From positions 62,001-126,000 of the forward strand of contig JASJOS010000002.1 of NCBI GenBank assembly GCA_030068525.1: 64,000 bases of DNA. The letters run 5' to 3'. Shown one piece after another: positions 19,203-27,545 of the stretch (positions within the stretch are counted from its first letter, which is position 1; each line of letters opens with the position of its first letter). Source of the stretch: Xanthocytophaga flava (GTDB taxonomy: Bacteria; Bacteroidota; Bacteroidia; Cytophagales; 172606-1). The translations under genes were made by a program, and so were the position numbers. The notes below the pieces were generated by a model. It was not told the origin of the DNA. It made no database searches and was given only the letters and a program-made list of their open reading frames with translations.

Positions 19203-20060
19203 TTATGGATTTTTTGCTCTGGTAGTAAAGCCCTGAAGCCCCTTGATAAATGATAATACACCCACATCCATATGGTCCAAATGATTGTATATGTGGCTTT
19301 TGCATACCACCTTGTCTATTTTTGCCTTCTGAAGTATACTAGCTAATTCCTGTACAGGTTTGACAGACCAGACAGAGTCTTCCAACGCACCTGCACTCAC
19401 GAAAATTTGTAGGCTATCATTGGGCGATTTGTTTTTTAACGCAGCAGGAAGTTTATTCAGATAGAAGTTATTATACCAGAGCGTAGGACTTGCTGCAATA
19501 AAGGTCTGAAAGCTGTTGGACCTATTTTCTAGTTGATCCAATAAGCTATATAAAGTAAAGTAACCCCCAAATGAATGTCCCAGTAAGCAACGATTATTTT
19601 TTTGAGTTCTGAATGACGCATCAATTTTAGTCAGGAGTTCTTTGGTAAGAAACTGTTGAAATCGTTGTCCTCCACCTTCACTCTTGATTTCATCAGAAGT
19701 AAGTGGTTTAGGATAGAGATAATCTCGTACACGTAATGAATCCATCATTTTAAAAGAGCTATAACCAATACCCACCAGAATCATAGGATCGAGAAGTCCA
19801 CCTAGTTCGTACTGATGCAGGGTAGATGCCATCATCGGGAAGTAAAAGTTTCCATCCAGTAAATAAACGGTCGGATATCTTTTATCTGGATGAGATAGAT
19901 ACTCTAGTGGAACCTGTACTTGAATATGAAAGGAGTCCCGAACAAATTCCGAATAATAAACAAACTGAGTTTTTTCTTCTGACTCGACCGATTGGGAAGG
20001 TTGAGTACATCTAGAGAATGTAGCGAGTATAAGTAGTAGTATAGTAACCAGGATTTTCAT
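19203..20060 (-). CDS. Secreted alpha/beta-hydrolase esterase (Fes/IroE, esterase D-like)
   Basis: The start is placed at the ATG at 20060 (285 aa) because MKILVTILLLILATFSRC reads as a signal or lipoprotein leader; the open frame continues 38 codons upstream without merit. The mature protein fits the esterase D/siderophore esterase fold: PTVYLLDGN strand, nucleophile elbow GHSFGG, IAASPTLWYNN, and a late His in HLDHMDV. Family members cleave ferric siderophore esters or other acyl esters, and the substrate here is unknown. The lipobox (FSRC) is poor, so simple export is equally possible. Confidence 0.82.
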   Translation of the reverse strand: MKILVTILLLILATFSRCTQPSQSVESEEKTQFVYYSEFVRDSFHIQVQVPLEYLSHPDKRYPTVYLLDGNFYFPMMASTLHQYELGGLLDPMILVGIGYSSFKMMDSLRVRDYLYPKPLTSDEIKSEGGGQRFQQFLTKELLTKIDASFRTQKNNRCLLGHSFGGYFTLYSLLDQLENRSNSFQTFIAASPTLWYNNFYLNKLPAALKNKSPNDSLQIFVSAGALEDSVWSVKPVQELASILQKAKIDKVVCKSHIYNHLDHMDVGVLSFIKGLQGFTTRAKNP

Positions 20061-20251
20061 TCGGGATGTGGTTTGTTGTGAATGAACAGGATTGTATAAA
20101 CCACAATGCGTTAGTTGATTGGATGGTTGTCTGACAAGGGAGAAAAATTTTGTGCAAATAAAAAGTTCATGCAACCTGCCTCATTCAAATTGCATCTTAT
20201 TGGTATTCTCTAAGACTATGTTGACTTTTTACATTTAACCTCTTTCAAACT

Positions 20252-21025
20252 ATGAAGAAGCTACTTTTTTTACTAATGACAATATTGCCAAGTTTTGTTT
20301 TTGCTCAGAAGAGTATAGACGCTCAGGAAATAATCACCAAAATTAATGAAGGCAAAGCTGTTAGCTATGAAAATGTGACCATTACAGGTAAACTGGATCT
20401 GACACGATTGAAAAATATGGAATTGCAGAACAAAGGGATGGAAAAATATGTCGGGGGAGACCAGAAGCAGTATATCAGTACTGTAGAAGTACCTGTTACC
20501 TTTCGTAATTGTACGTTTACAGGTGATGTGATAGGTTATTATTCAAATAATGAAGAACACGAATTGTATCAGGCAGACTTTACAGAAAATGTAGCATTTG
20601 AAAACTGTACATTTGAAGATGCTAGTGCTTTTAAATACTCTCATTTTGAAAAAGGTTTTTCTTTTGCTGGAAGTACTTTTAACCAATTAGCTCTGTTTAA
20701 ATATACTAAGTTCGGGCAGTTTGCCAACTTCAGCGGGGCACGGTTTAAAAACGGATCAGATTTTAAATATGTAAAGTTTTCAGAAGGTGTTAGTTTTGAA
20801 AATGCTGTTTTTGAAAGAGATGCAGATTTTAAGTATACCTCTTTTTCTGAGAAAAGTAGTTTTCGTAATGCTCAGTTTAAGGGATTTGCCAATATGAAAT
20901 ACACTAAGTTTGATAAGGATACGGAATTAAGTGGTGCTGTATTTAATGGAGGAGAAGATTTTAAGTATGCCAAGATAGGAGGAGATTCTTTTCAAAAGAC
21001 AATGCACTATGATAAAAAAGACTAA
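20252..21025 (+). CDS. Exported protein with 22-residue Phe-rich solenoid repeats
   Basis: The 257-residue protein has a signal peptide (MKKLLFLLMTILPSFVFAQ). Its C-terminal half is a repeat with an exact 66-bp/22-residue period. Units begin with F/M-K-Y at 20630, 20696, 20762, 20828, 20894 and (partial) 20960, with Phe at unit positions 1, 6, 12 and 17. This looks like a right-handed quadrilateral helix of the pentapeptide-repeat kind, but with 5-6-5-6 spacing instead of strict fives. The N-terminal part (ISYENVTITGKLDLT-like) also resembles pentapeptide proteins. The function is unknown; an extracytoplasmic structural or binding role is likely. Confidence 0.8.
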   Translation: MKKLLFLLMTILPSFVFAQKSIDAQEIITKINEGKAVSYENVTITGKLDLTRLKNMELQNKGMEKYVGGDQKQYISTVEVPVTFRNCTFTGDVIGYYSNNEEHELYQADFTENVAFENCTFEDASAFKYSHFEKGFSFAGSTFNQLALFKYTKFGQFANFSGARFKNGSDFKYVKFSEGVSFENAVFERDADFKYTSFSEKSSFRNAQFKGFANMKYTKFDKDTELSGAVFNGGEDFKYAKIGGDSFQKTMHYDKKD

Positions 21026-21050
21026 AAATACGCTCTTTCTGACCTTTACA

Positions 21051-21085
21051 CAGACTCTGGTGGATAGTAGCCAGAGTCTGTTTTT
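21051..21085 (+). terminator. Strong intrinsic terminator
   Basis: A perfect 10-bp stem, CAGACTCTGG/CCAGAGTCTG, with a 10-base loop is followed by TTTTTG. It lies 25 bases after the repeat-protein stop. Confidence 0.85.
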
Positions 21086-21093
21086 GTGATACT

Positions 21094-21122
21094 CTGTTTC
21101 TGAAAATATTTTTCAGAAACAG
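21094..21122. terminator. 13-bp perfect hairpin, middle of three
   Basis: CTGTTTCTGAAAA and its exact complement are separated by TAT. It is the second of three tandem hairpins in the convergent gap. It may act on either strand. Confidence 0.55.
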
Positions 21123-21125
21123 ACA

Positions 21126-21152
21126 AACAGGATGGATATAGTCCATCCTGTT
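21126..21152. terminator. 11-bp perfect hairpin, third of three
   Basis: AACAGGATGGA and TCCATCCTGTT are separated by TATAG. It is closest to the stop of the minus-strand gene ending at 21196 and may terminate that transcript, although its T tract is weak. Confidence 0.55.
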
Positions 21153-21195
21153 ACTTAGTAAGAGCGCACAAAATAGATACTATTTCAGAATTGAA

Positions 21196-22059
21196 TTAAT
21201 GCATATCTGCGTATGTTTTGTTTATGATCAGGTTTGCCAGTACAATGTGGTTGTTCTCATTGACCATATATACAATAAAAGGTTTGTCTCCAGTAGGAGT
21301 GATAAGAGTGAGATAGAAGGCAAATCCCTCACTGCCAAAAGCATCATGGGTCATGGTTACTGTTGAAGCTTTACCTAAACTCTTGGCATTAGCAAAAAAT
21401 GGCAGCATTTGTGTTTGAAATACTTTTTCAACCTGTTCCATACCTAACTGTTTCATAAAGTTAGGGCTAAACTGCTTGATAACTGATTGAGCATCTCCAT
21501 GAATCAGCAACTCTACTATATGGTTTGCTGCCTGTTGATAGAGATGTGACTCTTTCTGCATAGTCAGATAATCAGACATAGATGCTTCCGTGTGACCATT
21601 AGCCGCTTGTTGGGCTGCTACCTGCTGGGCCAATGTATCATCATTTTCCAACGCCTGAATTACCTGCATTGTCCAGGTTTCCAGAAATGCAGCTTTCTGG
21701 TTGCTGTTATAACCTGTATTGTTTAATATCTTGGCTGCCTCCGGAACTTCTTTGTCAAAGTTTTCACCCAATACATAGGAGGTGATAACATAAGTTGCCA
21801 GATCTGCTTCATTGTCTAATCCATAATTTACTGCTTTTTTAAGAATAGAATCCATTACCCGATTCATTTCTGCTGCGGATACTTGTTTGGAGTCTTCAAA
21901 GGATTCATGCAGAAACTGTATCAGACGTGTTTTGAGTGAAGGTGTAATAAGCATTTTCGTGGAGGTTGATTTGTTTTTGTTGTATGCAATAGTGCTTTTC
22001 TGTGCAAGAGCAGATGTGTAAATAGTAATGAAAGCAAATAGAATAATGGCTGTTTTCAT
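21196..22059 (-). CDS. Secreted protein of unknown function
   Basis: I do not recognise the family with certainty. The ATG at 22059 gives 287 residues with a clear signal peptide (MKTAIILFAFITIYTSALAQ). The middle is helical and Gln/Ala-rich (LAQQVAAQQAANG). The last 100 residues (FSPNFMKQLGMEQVEKVF ... GFAFYLTLITPTGDKPFIVY) resemble an NTF2-like/DUF3887-type alpha-beta module, which is a weak call. It lies 40 bases downstream of the 4-TM gene on the same strand and probably shares its promoter, which carries the two-box operator. Confidence 0.75.
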   Translation of the reverse strand: MKTAIILFAFITIYTSALAQKSTIAYNKNKSTSTKMLITPSLKTRLIQFLHESFEDSKQVSAAEMNRVMDSILKKAVNYGLDNEADLATYVITSYVLGENFDKEVPEAAKILNNTGYNSNQKAAFLETWTMQVIQALENDDTLAQQVAAQQAANGHTEASMSDYLTMQKESHLYQQAANHIVELLIHGDAQSVIKQFSPNFMKQLGMEQVEKVFQTQMLPFFANAKSLGKASTVTMTHDAFGSEGFAFYLTLITPTGDKPFIVYMVNENNHIVLANLIINKTYADMH

Positions 22060-22099
22060 AGTTGTAACTGGGTTAAAGGATAGTTGTAGTAGGAAAGAA

Positions 22100-22549
22100 T
22101 CAGAGACTAAGTATAGAAAGCAATGACATTTCATGACGTGCTATCCATAATAAGACCAGATTGATAAATGTAATAAGTGCAAAGCCCAGATAGTACAGTA
22201 TAAAACCAGGATAGGTGGCTCCTGCTATTCCAGCTGTACCTACAAACATCCAAACCAGGATTACCAGCATAAATAATACACTGAAGCCAGCCAGAAAAGC
22301 TCGTGAATCTGTTGCCTGACGCATTCCCAGAATAAGATGGATAACAGAGAAGAATAGTACAGGCAGTCCCGACAAACAGATGAGCCCTATATAGGCAGCT
22401 CCGGCACCCGGACCACTCTCGCCTTTTTTGGTCATTTGCAATAGTTCTTCAAACCAGGCTACGTTGACCGCTCCGGTAAAAAGGTAGAAGAGAAGATACC
22501 AGAGTGTCCACCATCCTCCTCCTAACAGAAATCGAAATATTTGTGACAT
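22100..22549 (-). CDS. Small membrane protein with four predicted helices
   Basis: With the ATG at 22549 (149 aa) the protein has four hydrophobic segments (about 8-30, 50-75, 83-105, 115-140). An upstream ATG at 22639 would add 30 polar residues read through the -7 element and one operator box, so it is rejected. The family is not recognised. It is the first gene after the operator/promoter at 22581-22672 and is followed by the secreted protein gene. Confidence 0.72.
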   Translation of the reverse strand: MSQIFRFLLGGGWWTLWYLLFYLFTGAVNVAWFEELLQMTKKGESGPGAGAAYIGLICLSGLPVLFFSVIHLILGMRQATDSRAFLAGFSVLFMLVILVWMFVGTAGIAGATYPGFILYYLGFALITFINLVLLWIARHEMSLLSILSL

Positions 22550-22580
22550 ATGTAAATGGGTTGTTTCATTTTGATAGTCA

Positions 22581-22588
22581 CAAAGGTA
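22581..22588 (-). promoter_or_regulatory. -7 element TACCTTTG of the 22549 gene
   Basis: Reading the minus strand, TACCTTTG fits TAnnTTTG, 31 bases before the ATG. It begins after exactly 31 bases from the end of operator box b, the same distance as in the promoter at 26319. No -33 TTTG is seen, consistent with activator dependence. Confidence 0.55.
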
Positions 22589-22619
22589 GAGGAGGGAAAT
22601 GTAACTATCTGTTTTTGAG

Positions 22620-22672
22620 AGTATACAAGAGGTTGACACTCATCTAAATACAGGTAGACAAAAGGTGTACAA
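22620..22672 (-). promoter_or_regulatory. Two-box operator, copy 2
   Basis: On the minus strand box a is TTGTACACCTTTTGTCTACC (22672-22653) and box b is GTGTCAACCTCTTGTATACT (22639-22620), 13 bases apart (33-bp period). Each box is itself two TTGTnnACC-like half-sites 11 bp apart. Box spacing and distance to the -7 element are identical to the copy at 26235-26287. Confidence 0.65.
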
Positions 22673-22685
22673 ACTGACAAATGGC

Positions 22686-24113
22686 TCAGTTTGGATTATT
22701 TTGCTCAGTGAAAATTTGTTGAAGTGTTGTGATTGTCTGATAAAATTCGGGGTTGTTGATTTTGTTTTGCCACGAAAGTTGTCCTGAAGCAAGTAACTCT
22801 GTAAGGCCGGATTTTCCATTCAGACTCCATACAAACAGAACATCCAGTGCTTTCTGGAAGAATCGCTCGTTATTACCTTTCAGGCATTCTACAATCCAGT
22901 TCCTTGCTGTCTGGCTATCGGGCATCCGGGTGAGAGAAGTCCATGCATAATCATGCCAGTAGGAGTCAATATTTTTCTCTTTCAGAAAGTCCAGCAGAAT
23001 AGTAACTGCATTCTCACTTTTATTTTCCTTCCAGAGTGCCATAAAGATAGCTTGCCGGTTTCGCAGTGATTCTGTAGACGCCCGATTCAGCAAAATAGCT
23101 TCTCCATGGGTGACGTTATGATAGGCAAGTGAACGCAACAGACTAGCTAGTAAGGTTTCGTTGGTCTCTTCTTGGAGTCGTTCTGTATACTTCTGTATCA
23201 ACTCCTGCTTCCATTGTGCTTCATCTGCCTGAGTGGCATGGTATTCATCTCCAAATCCATCCAGATAGATATAATGAATCTGTCCGCCATTGTCCATGTA
23301 CAGTTGTTTGGACCGCTCATTGGATATAGTAGGTTTAGTTGAGATGATGTTAGCAGAGGTATTGGTTACAGGTTTATTGTCAGGTTGAGTAAGACGATTG
23401 ATTTCTGAAACGGCTTGCTGTCCTAGTTGTTTGGTCGCTAGATCCATACAGTTCAGACAATGTTCAAACGAAAAGAAACCCAGAAAGAGAAGCCCATCAT
23501 GAAAATTCTGATCTCCATATTCTATACCATAATCACGGACAATAACAAACGAACTGGCATGATAATCACCTGACGTCCATTGTTTCGTATTGGCAATAAC
23601 AGGGTACTCAAACAATTGGAAATGCTTATACGAAGCAATACTGCCCACCTGTATGAATGCATTACGGATGGTTGCGACAAGCAGTTTACGTGTATACAGA
23701 TCTGGAATAGGCCATAAAGGGCCATAGAACCAAAAATCACTGATAAGTTGTGGTAAGAGTTGGTTAGGTTGTTTATATGATCCTGAAATGTCTCTATAAT
23801 ACAATCCTTCCGGACTGATAGTCAGCTCCCACTGTTTGATAGTAGTAGCTACTTGAGTTGTGTAGGTAAATGTTTGTGGGGTAATCCTGTTCAGCTCTAT
23901 TTGTTTCCAGAAATCATATCGTATACGTGCTGTTTCGGATAAAGTATCATAATATTCTTCAGCAATAGGTATAATTTCTTTAAATAGTCTGTTTTGTGTT
24001 TCCAAAGGTTCTTCTCCCAATACGTTATAGGTCTCCAGAAAGGCTGATACTGCCCAGTTTTTCTTTGTTTTACCATTATTTTGATAAATAGTATCTCCTT
24101 CAAAATGTATCAT
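22686..24113 (-). CDS. Unknown protein with C-terminal HEAT-like helices
   Basis: The family of this 475-residue protein is not recognised. It has no signal peptide or membrane helix. The N-terminal 230 residues are mixed alpha/beta and rich in aromatics, with a cysteine pair in FEHCLNCMD. From about 300 it turns into repeated helices (LLASLLRSLAYHNVTHGEAI, AVTILLDFLKEKNI, WIVECLKGNNERFFQKAL), which read as HEAT-like repeats; this is weak. It lies 96 bases downstream of the TPR regulator on the same strand and may be co-transcribed with it. Confidence 0.7.
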   Translation of the reverse strand: MIHFEGDTIYQNNGKTKKNWAVSAFLETYNVLGEEPLETQNRLFKEIIPIAEEYYDTLSETARIRYDFWKQIELNRITPQTFTYTTQVATTIKQWELTISPEGLYYRDISGSYKQPNQLLPQLISDFWFYGPLWPIPDLYTRKLLVATIRNAFIQVGSIASYKHFQLFEYPVIANTKQWTSGDYHASSFVIVRDYGIEYGDQNFHDGLLFLGFFSFEHCLNCMDLATKQLGQQAVSEINRLTQPDNKPVTNTSANIISTKPTISNERSKQLYMDNGGQIHYIYLDGFGDEYHATQADEAQWKQELIQKYTERLQEETNETLLASLLRSLAYHNVTHGEAILLNRASTESLRNRQAIFMALWKENKSENAVTILLDFLKEKNIDSYWHDYAWTSLTRMPDSQTARNWIVECLKGNNERFFQKALDVLFVWSLNGKSGLTELLASGQLSWQNKINNPEFYQTITTLQQIFTEQNNPN

Positions 24114-24208
24114 AATGTATTGTAAATGGGATTGATTGTATCAGAAGTATGTGGCACTACTCTTTTGGAAAGATTAGTAAGATAGGTAGAGTGTAAACTA
24201 CAATAAAG

Positions 24209-26008
24209 TTAGTATGATAAAAGATAGTCCGTCAGATTGGTTTCTTCTTCCAGTTCCAGCTTTTTACGTAACCGGTAGCGGGCTGTTTTCACACTTTCTG
24301 GTGAGATACCCAATACAGTGGCAGACTCTTTCAGATTCATATTCAGGCGTACCAGTGCACACAACTTCAATTCACCAGAGCTAAGTTCCGGATGGCTCTC
24401 TTTCAGTTTTGAAAAAAACTCATGATGTACCTGTTCAAAATACATTTTGAAATCATCCCAATCCTTGTCCAGGCTAAAACTGTAGTCGACCAGTTTCATC
24501 AGGCGACTATAAATAGACGAAGATTCATTTTTTGGTGCAGATTTTAATACTTCACTTACTGTTTCCCGAATCTCTTCCATGATACTATTTTTCTGAATCA
24601 TATTCAGTGTGTGTGTGGTAAGCGATTTATTACGGAATTCCAGTTGTTCGAGCAGCTGTCCTTCCCGCAACTGACTATTGTTTAATTCTGCCTGCGCCAG
24701 AGCCTGCTGAGCTTTGTACAGTTCTTCATTTTTAACAAGCAATTCTTTTTTCTTGCGAAGGTTACTCCGTTGCTGATAAAGCACCAGCAGGGCAATAACC
24801 AATAATGCTCCCATCCCCAACCCAATCAGATTACGGGTAGATTGAGCCAGTTCTTTTTCTTTTTGTAATAGATTAATCTCTATTTGTTTCTTCTCATTTT
24901 CATAATTGACACGCAACTTGGTTAGCTGATTGCCGCTTTCCTGAGAGAATAGAGAGTCTTTGATATTTTCATATTGTTGCAAAAACCGAAATGCATTTTC
25001 ATAGTTTTTGGTTTGAGCATATACCAGGGCCAAACCGGAACAGGAGTTTTGCAGATCCTGAATCATATTTTTGGTGCTGGATAACTGATACGCCTGCTGA
25101 TAATGGTCTATAGCTTTTGTATACTGCTTCAATTGTGTATAGGCTGCACCAAGTCCATTATGTGAAGAAGCAAGCAGGTTTTTTTTCTGATAGGTTGCAT
25201 TTAACTCCAACGCTGTCTGATACTTCTGAAGAGCTATTTCCGGGGAGTTTTTCTTCAGATAGATTTTTCCCTGATTATTATGACAGATAATTTCTCCATT
25301 GGTGTCGTGTAGCTTTTCGAAGATAGCAAGGGCTTCCTGACTGCTTTTAAGCGCCTGGTCATATTGTTTCTGATTGAGATATACCTCTGATAGGTTGCTT
25401 AAAATTCCGGCTACAGCCTGTTGCCTGTTAATCTGTTTCCAGAGTGTCAGTGCTTGCTGGAAGAATGAGATCGCTTCTCCATTCTCCTGACGGTTTTTAT
25501 AGATATTGCCAATATTATTGAGAATGCTCGCTTTGGTATCTTTGTCATCTACATCTTTAAGTAATTCCAGTCCCTGAAAGTACTTATCCAATGCCAACAC
25601 ATCATTGCCTTGCTGTTTATAAACCATCCCCAGGTTTACGATACTTTTAGCTTCTCCCCTCTGATCATGAATTGCCCTGTACAATTGTCTGGCTTTAGTA
25701 AAATAGATAATAGCTTCCTTGAACTCACTTTTTTGCCAGTGATAAACGCCAATGAGTTGTTGGCTTCGGGCTTGTCCTGGTTTATAGGATAGCTGATTGG
25801 ATAATGCCAGAGCTTTTTCTGTATAGGAAAGCATTCGTTCTGGATCTGTGCTCCAGTATTCATAGGCAAGTTCATTTAACAGCTTGATTTGTGATGTATC
25901 CTGTTTGGAAAGTTGAAGCAGATTTTCAAGACTGTCTTTTTTGCTGGTCTGTGCATTACTTGGCAGAGAAATAATGACTAACAAAAACAATAGCGCAGTG
26001 TGCCTCAT
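24209..26008 (-). CDS. TPR-transmembrane-HTH transcriptional regulator
   Basis: The 599-residue protein has a signal peptide (LLFLLVIISLPSNAQ), about seven TPR units (residues 40-370; for example GLAYTQLKQYTKAIDHYQQAY-like repeats), a membrane helix (LIGLGMGALLVIALLVLYQQ, about 395-415) and a coiled coil (about 420-470). The C-terminal LuxR/GerE-like HTH is LKLCALVRLNMNLKESATVL ... SVKTARYRLRKKL. The HTH is cytoplasmic, so it is a one-component membrane regulator sensing through periplasmic TPRs. This architecture is common in Bacteroidota. Its targets are unknown, but the gene sits between two copies of the same operator. Confidence 0.9.
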   Translation of the reverse strand: MRHTALLFLLVIISLPSNAQTSKKDSLENLLQLSKQDTSQIKLLNELAYEYWSTDPERMLSYTEKALALSNQLSYKPGQARSQQLIGVYHWQKSEFKEAIIYFTKARQLYRAIHDQRGEAKSIVNLGMVYKQQGNDVLALDKYFQGLELLKDVDDKDTKASILNNIGNIYKNRQENGEAISFFQQALTLWKQINRQQAVAGILSNLSEVYLNQKQYDQALKSSQEALAIFEKLHDTNGEIICHNNQGKIYLKKNSPEIALQKYQTALELNATYQKKNLLASSHNGLGAAYTQLKQYTKAIDHYQQAYQLSSTKNMIQDLQNSCSGLALVYAQTKNYENAFRFLQQYENIKDSLFSQESGNQLTKLRVNYENEKKQIEINLLQKEKELAQSTRNLIGLGMGALLVIALLVLYQQRSNLRKKKELLVKNEELYKAQQALAQAELNNSQLREGQLLEQLEFRNKSLTTHTLNMIQKNSIMEEIRETVSEVLKSAPKNESSSIYSRLMKLVDYSFSLDKDWDDFKMYFEQVHHEFFSKLKESHPELSSGELKLCALVRLNMNLKESATVLGISPESVKTARYRLRKKLELEEETNLTDYLLSY

Positions 26009-26234
26009 ATATAGACGAGGTATAGAAGGTTAGTGATACGTAACTAAAAAGTAGGTTAATGCTAGTTGGTAGATCTATCTGTAGATCATATAGAATAGGG
26101 TTTCGCAGATGGAATCAGGACTGCGATTGAGATAACATCTGATGGTTGGATGGTGTACAGGTTGTAGGTTCATTTTCTTTTGAGAATGGTTTCGTTTTAT
26201 ACTTTGACAGGCAAATAAAGACTCCAAATACCCA

Positions 26235-26287
26235 TTGTTCACCTTTTGTATACCTGGTTTTTGCTAGTTGTTCACTTGCTGTATACC
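26235..26287 (+). promoter_or_regulatory. Two-box operator, copy 1
   Basis: Box a is TTGTTCACCTTTTGTATACC (26235-26254) and box b is TTGTTCACTTGCTGTATACC (26268-26287), 17/20 identical and 13 bases apart. Each box contains two TTGTnnACC half-sites with an 11-bp period, so four half-sites sit at offsets 0, 11, 33 and 44, consistent with binding on one DNA face. It points toward the response regulator/H-NOX operon. Confidence 0.68.
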
Positions 26288-26318
26288 CTTAATAATAGGT
26301 TGATCTTCAGGAGTATGA

Positions 26319-26326
26319 TATGTTTG
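26319..26326 (+). promoter_or_regulatory. -7 element TATGTTTG of the RR/H-NOX operon
   Basis: TATGTTTG matches TAnnTTTG, 31 bases after operator box b and 93 bases before the ATG at 26420. A TTG at 26300-26302 could be a -33 element, but its 16-bp spacer is shorter than usual. Confidence 0.55.
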
Positions 26327-26419
26327 CATTGTCAATATTGATACAGTTAATCATACTTTCTCTTAAAAGTAAACAACCATGCAACCATTTTCAATTATTA
26401 CCCCAAATCCTTCAGCCAG

Positions 26420-26863
26420 ATGATCTTTAAAACGTATACTTCTTTCTGTCAGACTATTATGTTTATTGACGACAATCCGATTGATACTTTTATTCATACA
26501 CGGTTATTAAAGCTTTCTGAGTTTCAGGGAAAGCAGTTGGTATATGACAATTGTTTTGCTGCATTAGACTACCTAACCTGTAATCAATATGTAGGTGAAT
26601 TATTACCCGAACTGATTTTTGTGGATCTACACCTGCCATTGATGAGTGGACTTGAGTTTGTTGAAAAAATAAAGGCTTTACCTGGACTGATAGAAAAGCA
26701 ATGCCAGGTAGTAGTGCTGTCCAGCACCTATCCTGAACCAGAAATGGCGTTTCAAATGGAGAAATCTGGTGTATGGAAAATTCTGGAAAAACCATTACGA
26801 CTCGAAGATCTGAAAAATATATATGAAGAAGTAGAAGGTATGCGGTATGCCATTGCTTCCTGA
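26420..26863 (+). CDS. Receiver-only response regulator
   Basis: The 147-residue protein is a single receiver domain: D17/D18 (FIDDNP), phosphoacceptor D69 (IFVDLHLPLMSG), T/S near 102 and K124 (LEKPL). No DNA-binding or enzymatic output is present. An alternative start at the internal Met14 (26459) would also leave the fold intact. It is first in the cluster with the H-NOX and globin genes and follows the two-box promoter, so it may relay a heme-derived signal to a kinase or effector elsewhere. Confidence 0.88.
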   Translation: MIFKTYTSFCQTIMFIDDNPIDTFIHTRLLKLSEFQGKQLVYDNCFAALDYLTCNQYVGELLPELIFVDLHLPLMSGLEFVEKIKALPGLIEKQCQVVVLSSTYPEPEMAFQMEKSGVWKILEKPLRLEDLKNIYEEVEGMRYAIAS

Positions 26864-26925
26864 ATTACTTCTATACCACCTTTTAGTTTAATCACATACA
26901 AAACAATTACCAGACACTCACTCAA

Positions 26926-27468
26926 ATGCACGGAATCATTTTTAATCAGTTACAAAAATACCTTAGAGATCGATCAGGCCCTTCAGCATGGCTGGCTCTC
27001 CTGAATACACAAGGATTAGAAAAGAAGATCTATCTGCCAACCCAGATTTATCCGGACCAGGAACTAATCTCGCTGATTTCGGGGATTGCTGGCAATCAGC
27101 AAAAGTCGGTAGAGCAGATACTGGAAGATTTTGGGCAGTTTATCGTAGCAGATTTATTCAAAATATATAGTGGAATGATTCGTCCGGAATGGAGAACGCT
27201 GGATGTGTTGGAGCATACAGAAAATACCATGCATAAAGCGGTACGTCATAGTGATCGTAATGCTACACCTCCGGAGTTGCTTTGTATACGTGTAAACCAG
27301 CGGGAAGTAGTAATTGATTATTCTTCCCGAAGACACCTGAGCAGTCTGGGTGTGGGAATCATCAAGGGGATTAGTGCACACTATGGTGAAAAAACACTGA
27401 TACAGGTGCGCCATTATCAGGCTGCCAATGGCGAGAAGGCTTGTAAAATTTCGGTGACACTGGTGTAA
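26926..27468 (+). CDS. H-NOX (heme NO/O2-binding) protein
   Basis: The 180-residue stand-alone H-NOX domain opens with MHGIIFNQLQKYL. It has the proximal heme ligand H103 (ENTMHKAV) and the heme-propionate YxSxR motif at Y132-S134-R136 (DYSSRR), at the positions expected for the family (near 102 and 131-135). H-NOX proteins bind heme and sense NO, sometimes O2, and usually control a neighbouring histidine kinase or diguanylate cyclase. Here the neighbours are a receiver-only regulator and a globin, and no kinase is adjacent. NO versus O2 selectivity cannot be judged. Confidence 0.88.
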   Translation: MHGIIFNQLQKYLRDRSGPSAWLALLNTQGLEKKIYLPTQIYPDQELISLISGIAGNQQKSVEQILEDFGQFIVADLFKIYSGMIRPEWRTLDVLEHTENTMHKAVRHSDRNATPPELLCIRVNQREVVIDYSSRRHLSSLGVGIIKGISAHYGEKTLIQVRHYQAANGEKACKISVTLV

Positions 27469-27545
27469 ATCAGAGTTCCATAGTATAAGTTCAGAGAGGA
27501 ATGGGAGAAGCAAAATGTAACTATACGATTATTACTTATTGTACG

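Larger units (their letters stand above)
26009..26419. other. Divergent promoter region between TPR regulator and response regulator
   Basis: This 411-bp gap separates divergent genes. It contains the two-box operator (26235-26287), the -7 element (26319-26326) and a GATCTA/TAGATC dyad near 26072-26087. A lone GGTGTACAG at 26152-26160 resembles one reversed half-site but has no partner at the right spacing. No small ORF is convincing. Confidence 0.6.

Noticed and set aside
22550..22639. 30-codon N-terminal extension of the 4-TM protein
   Set aside because: It would translate through the -7 element and an operator box; the ATG at 22549 directly precedes hydrophobic sequence.
26235..26287. LytTR-type binding boxes
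   Set aside because: The half-site TTGTnnACC and the 11/33-bp phasing do not fit the usual LytTR repeat, and no LytTR protein is in the window.
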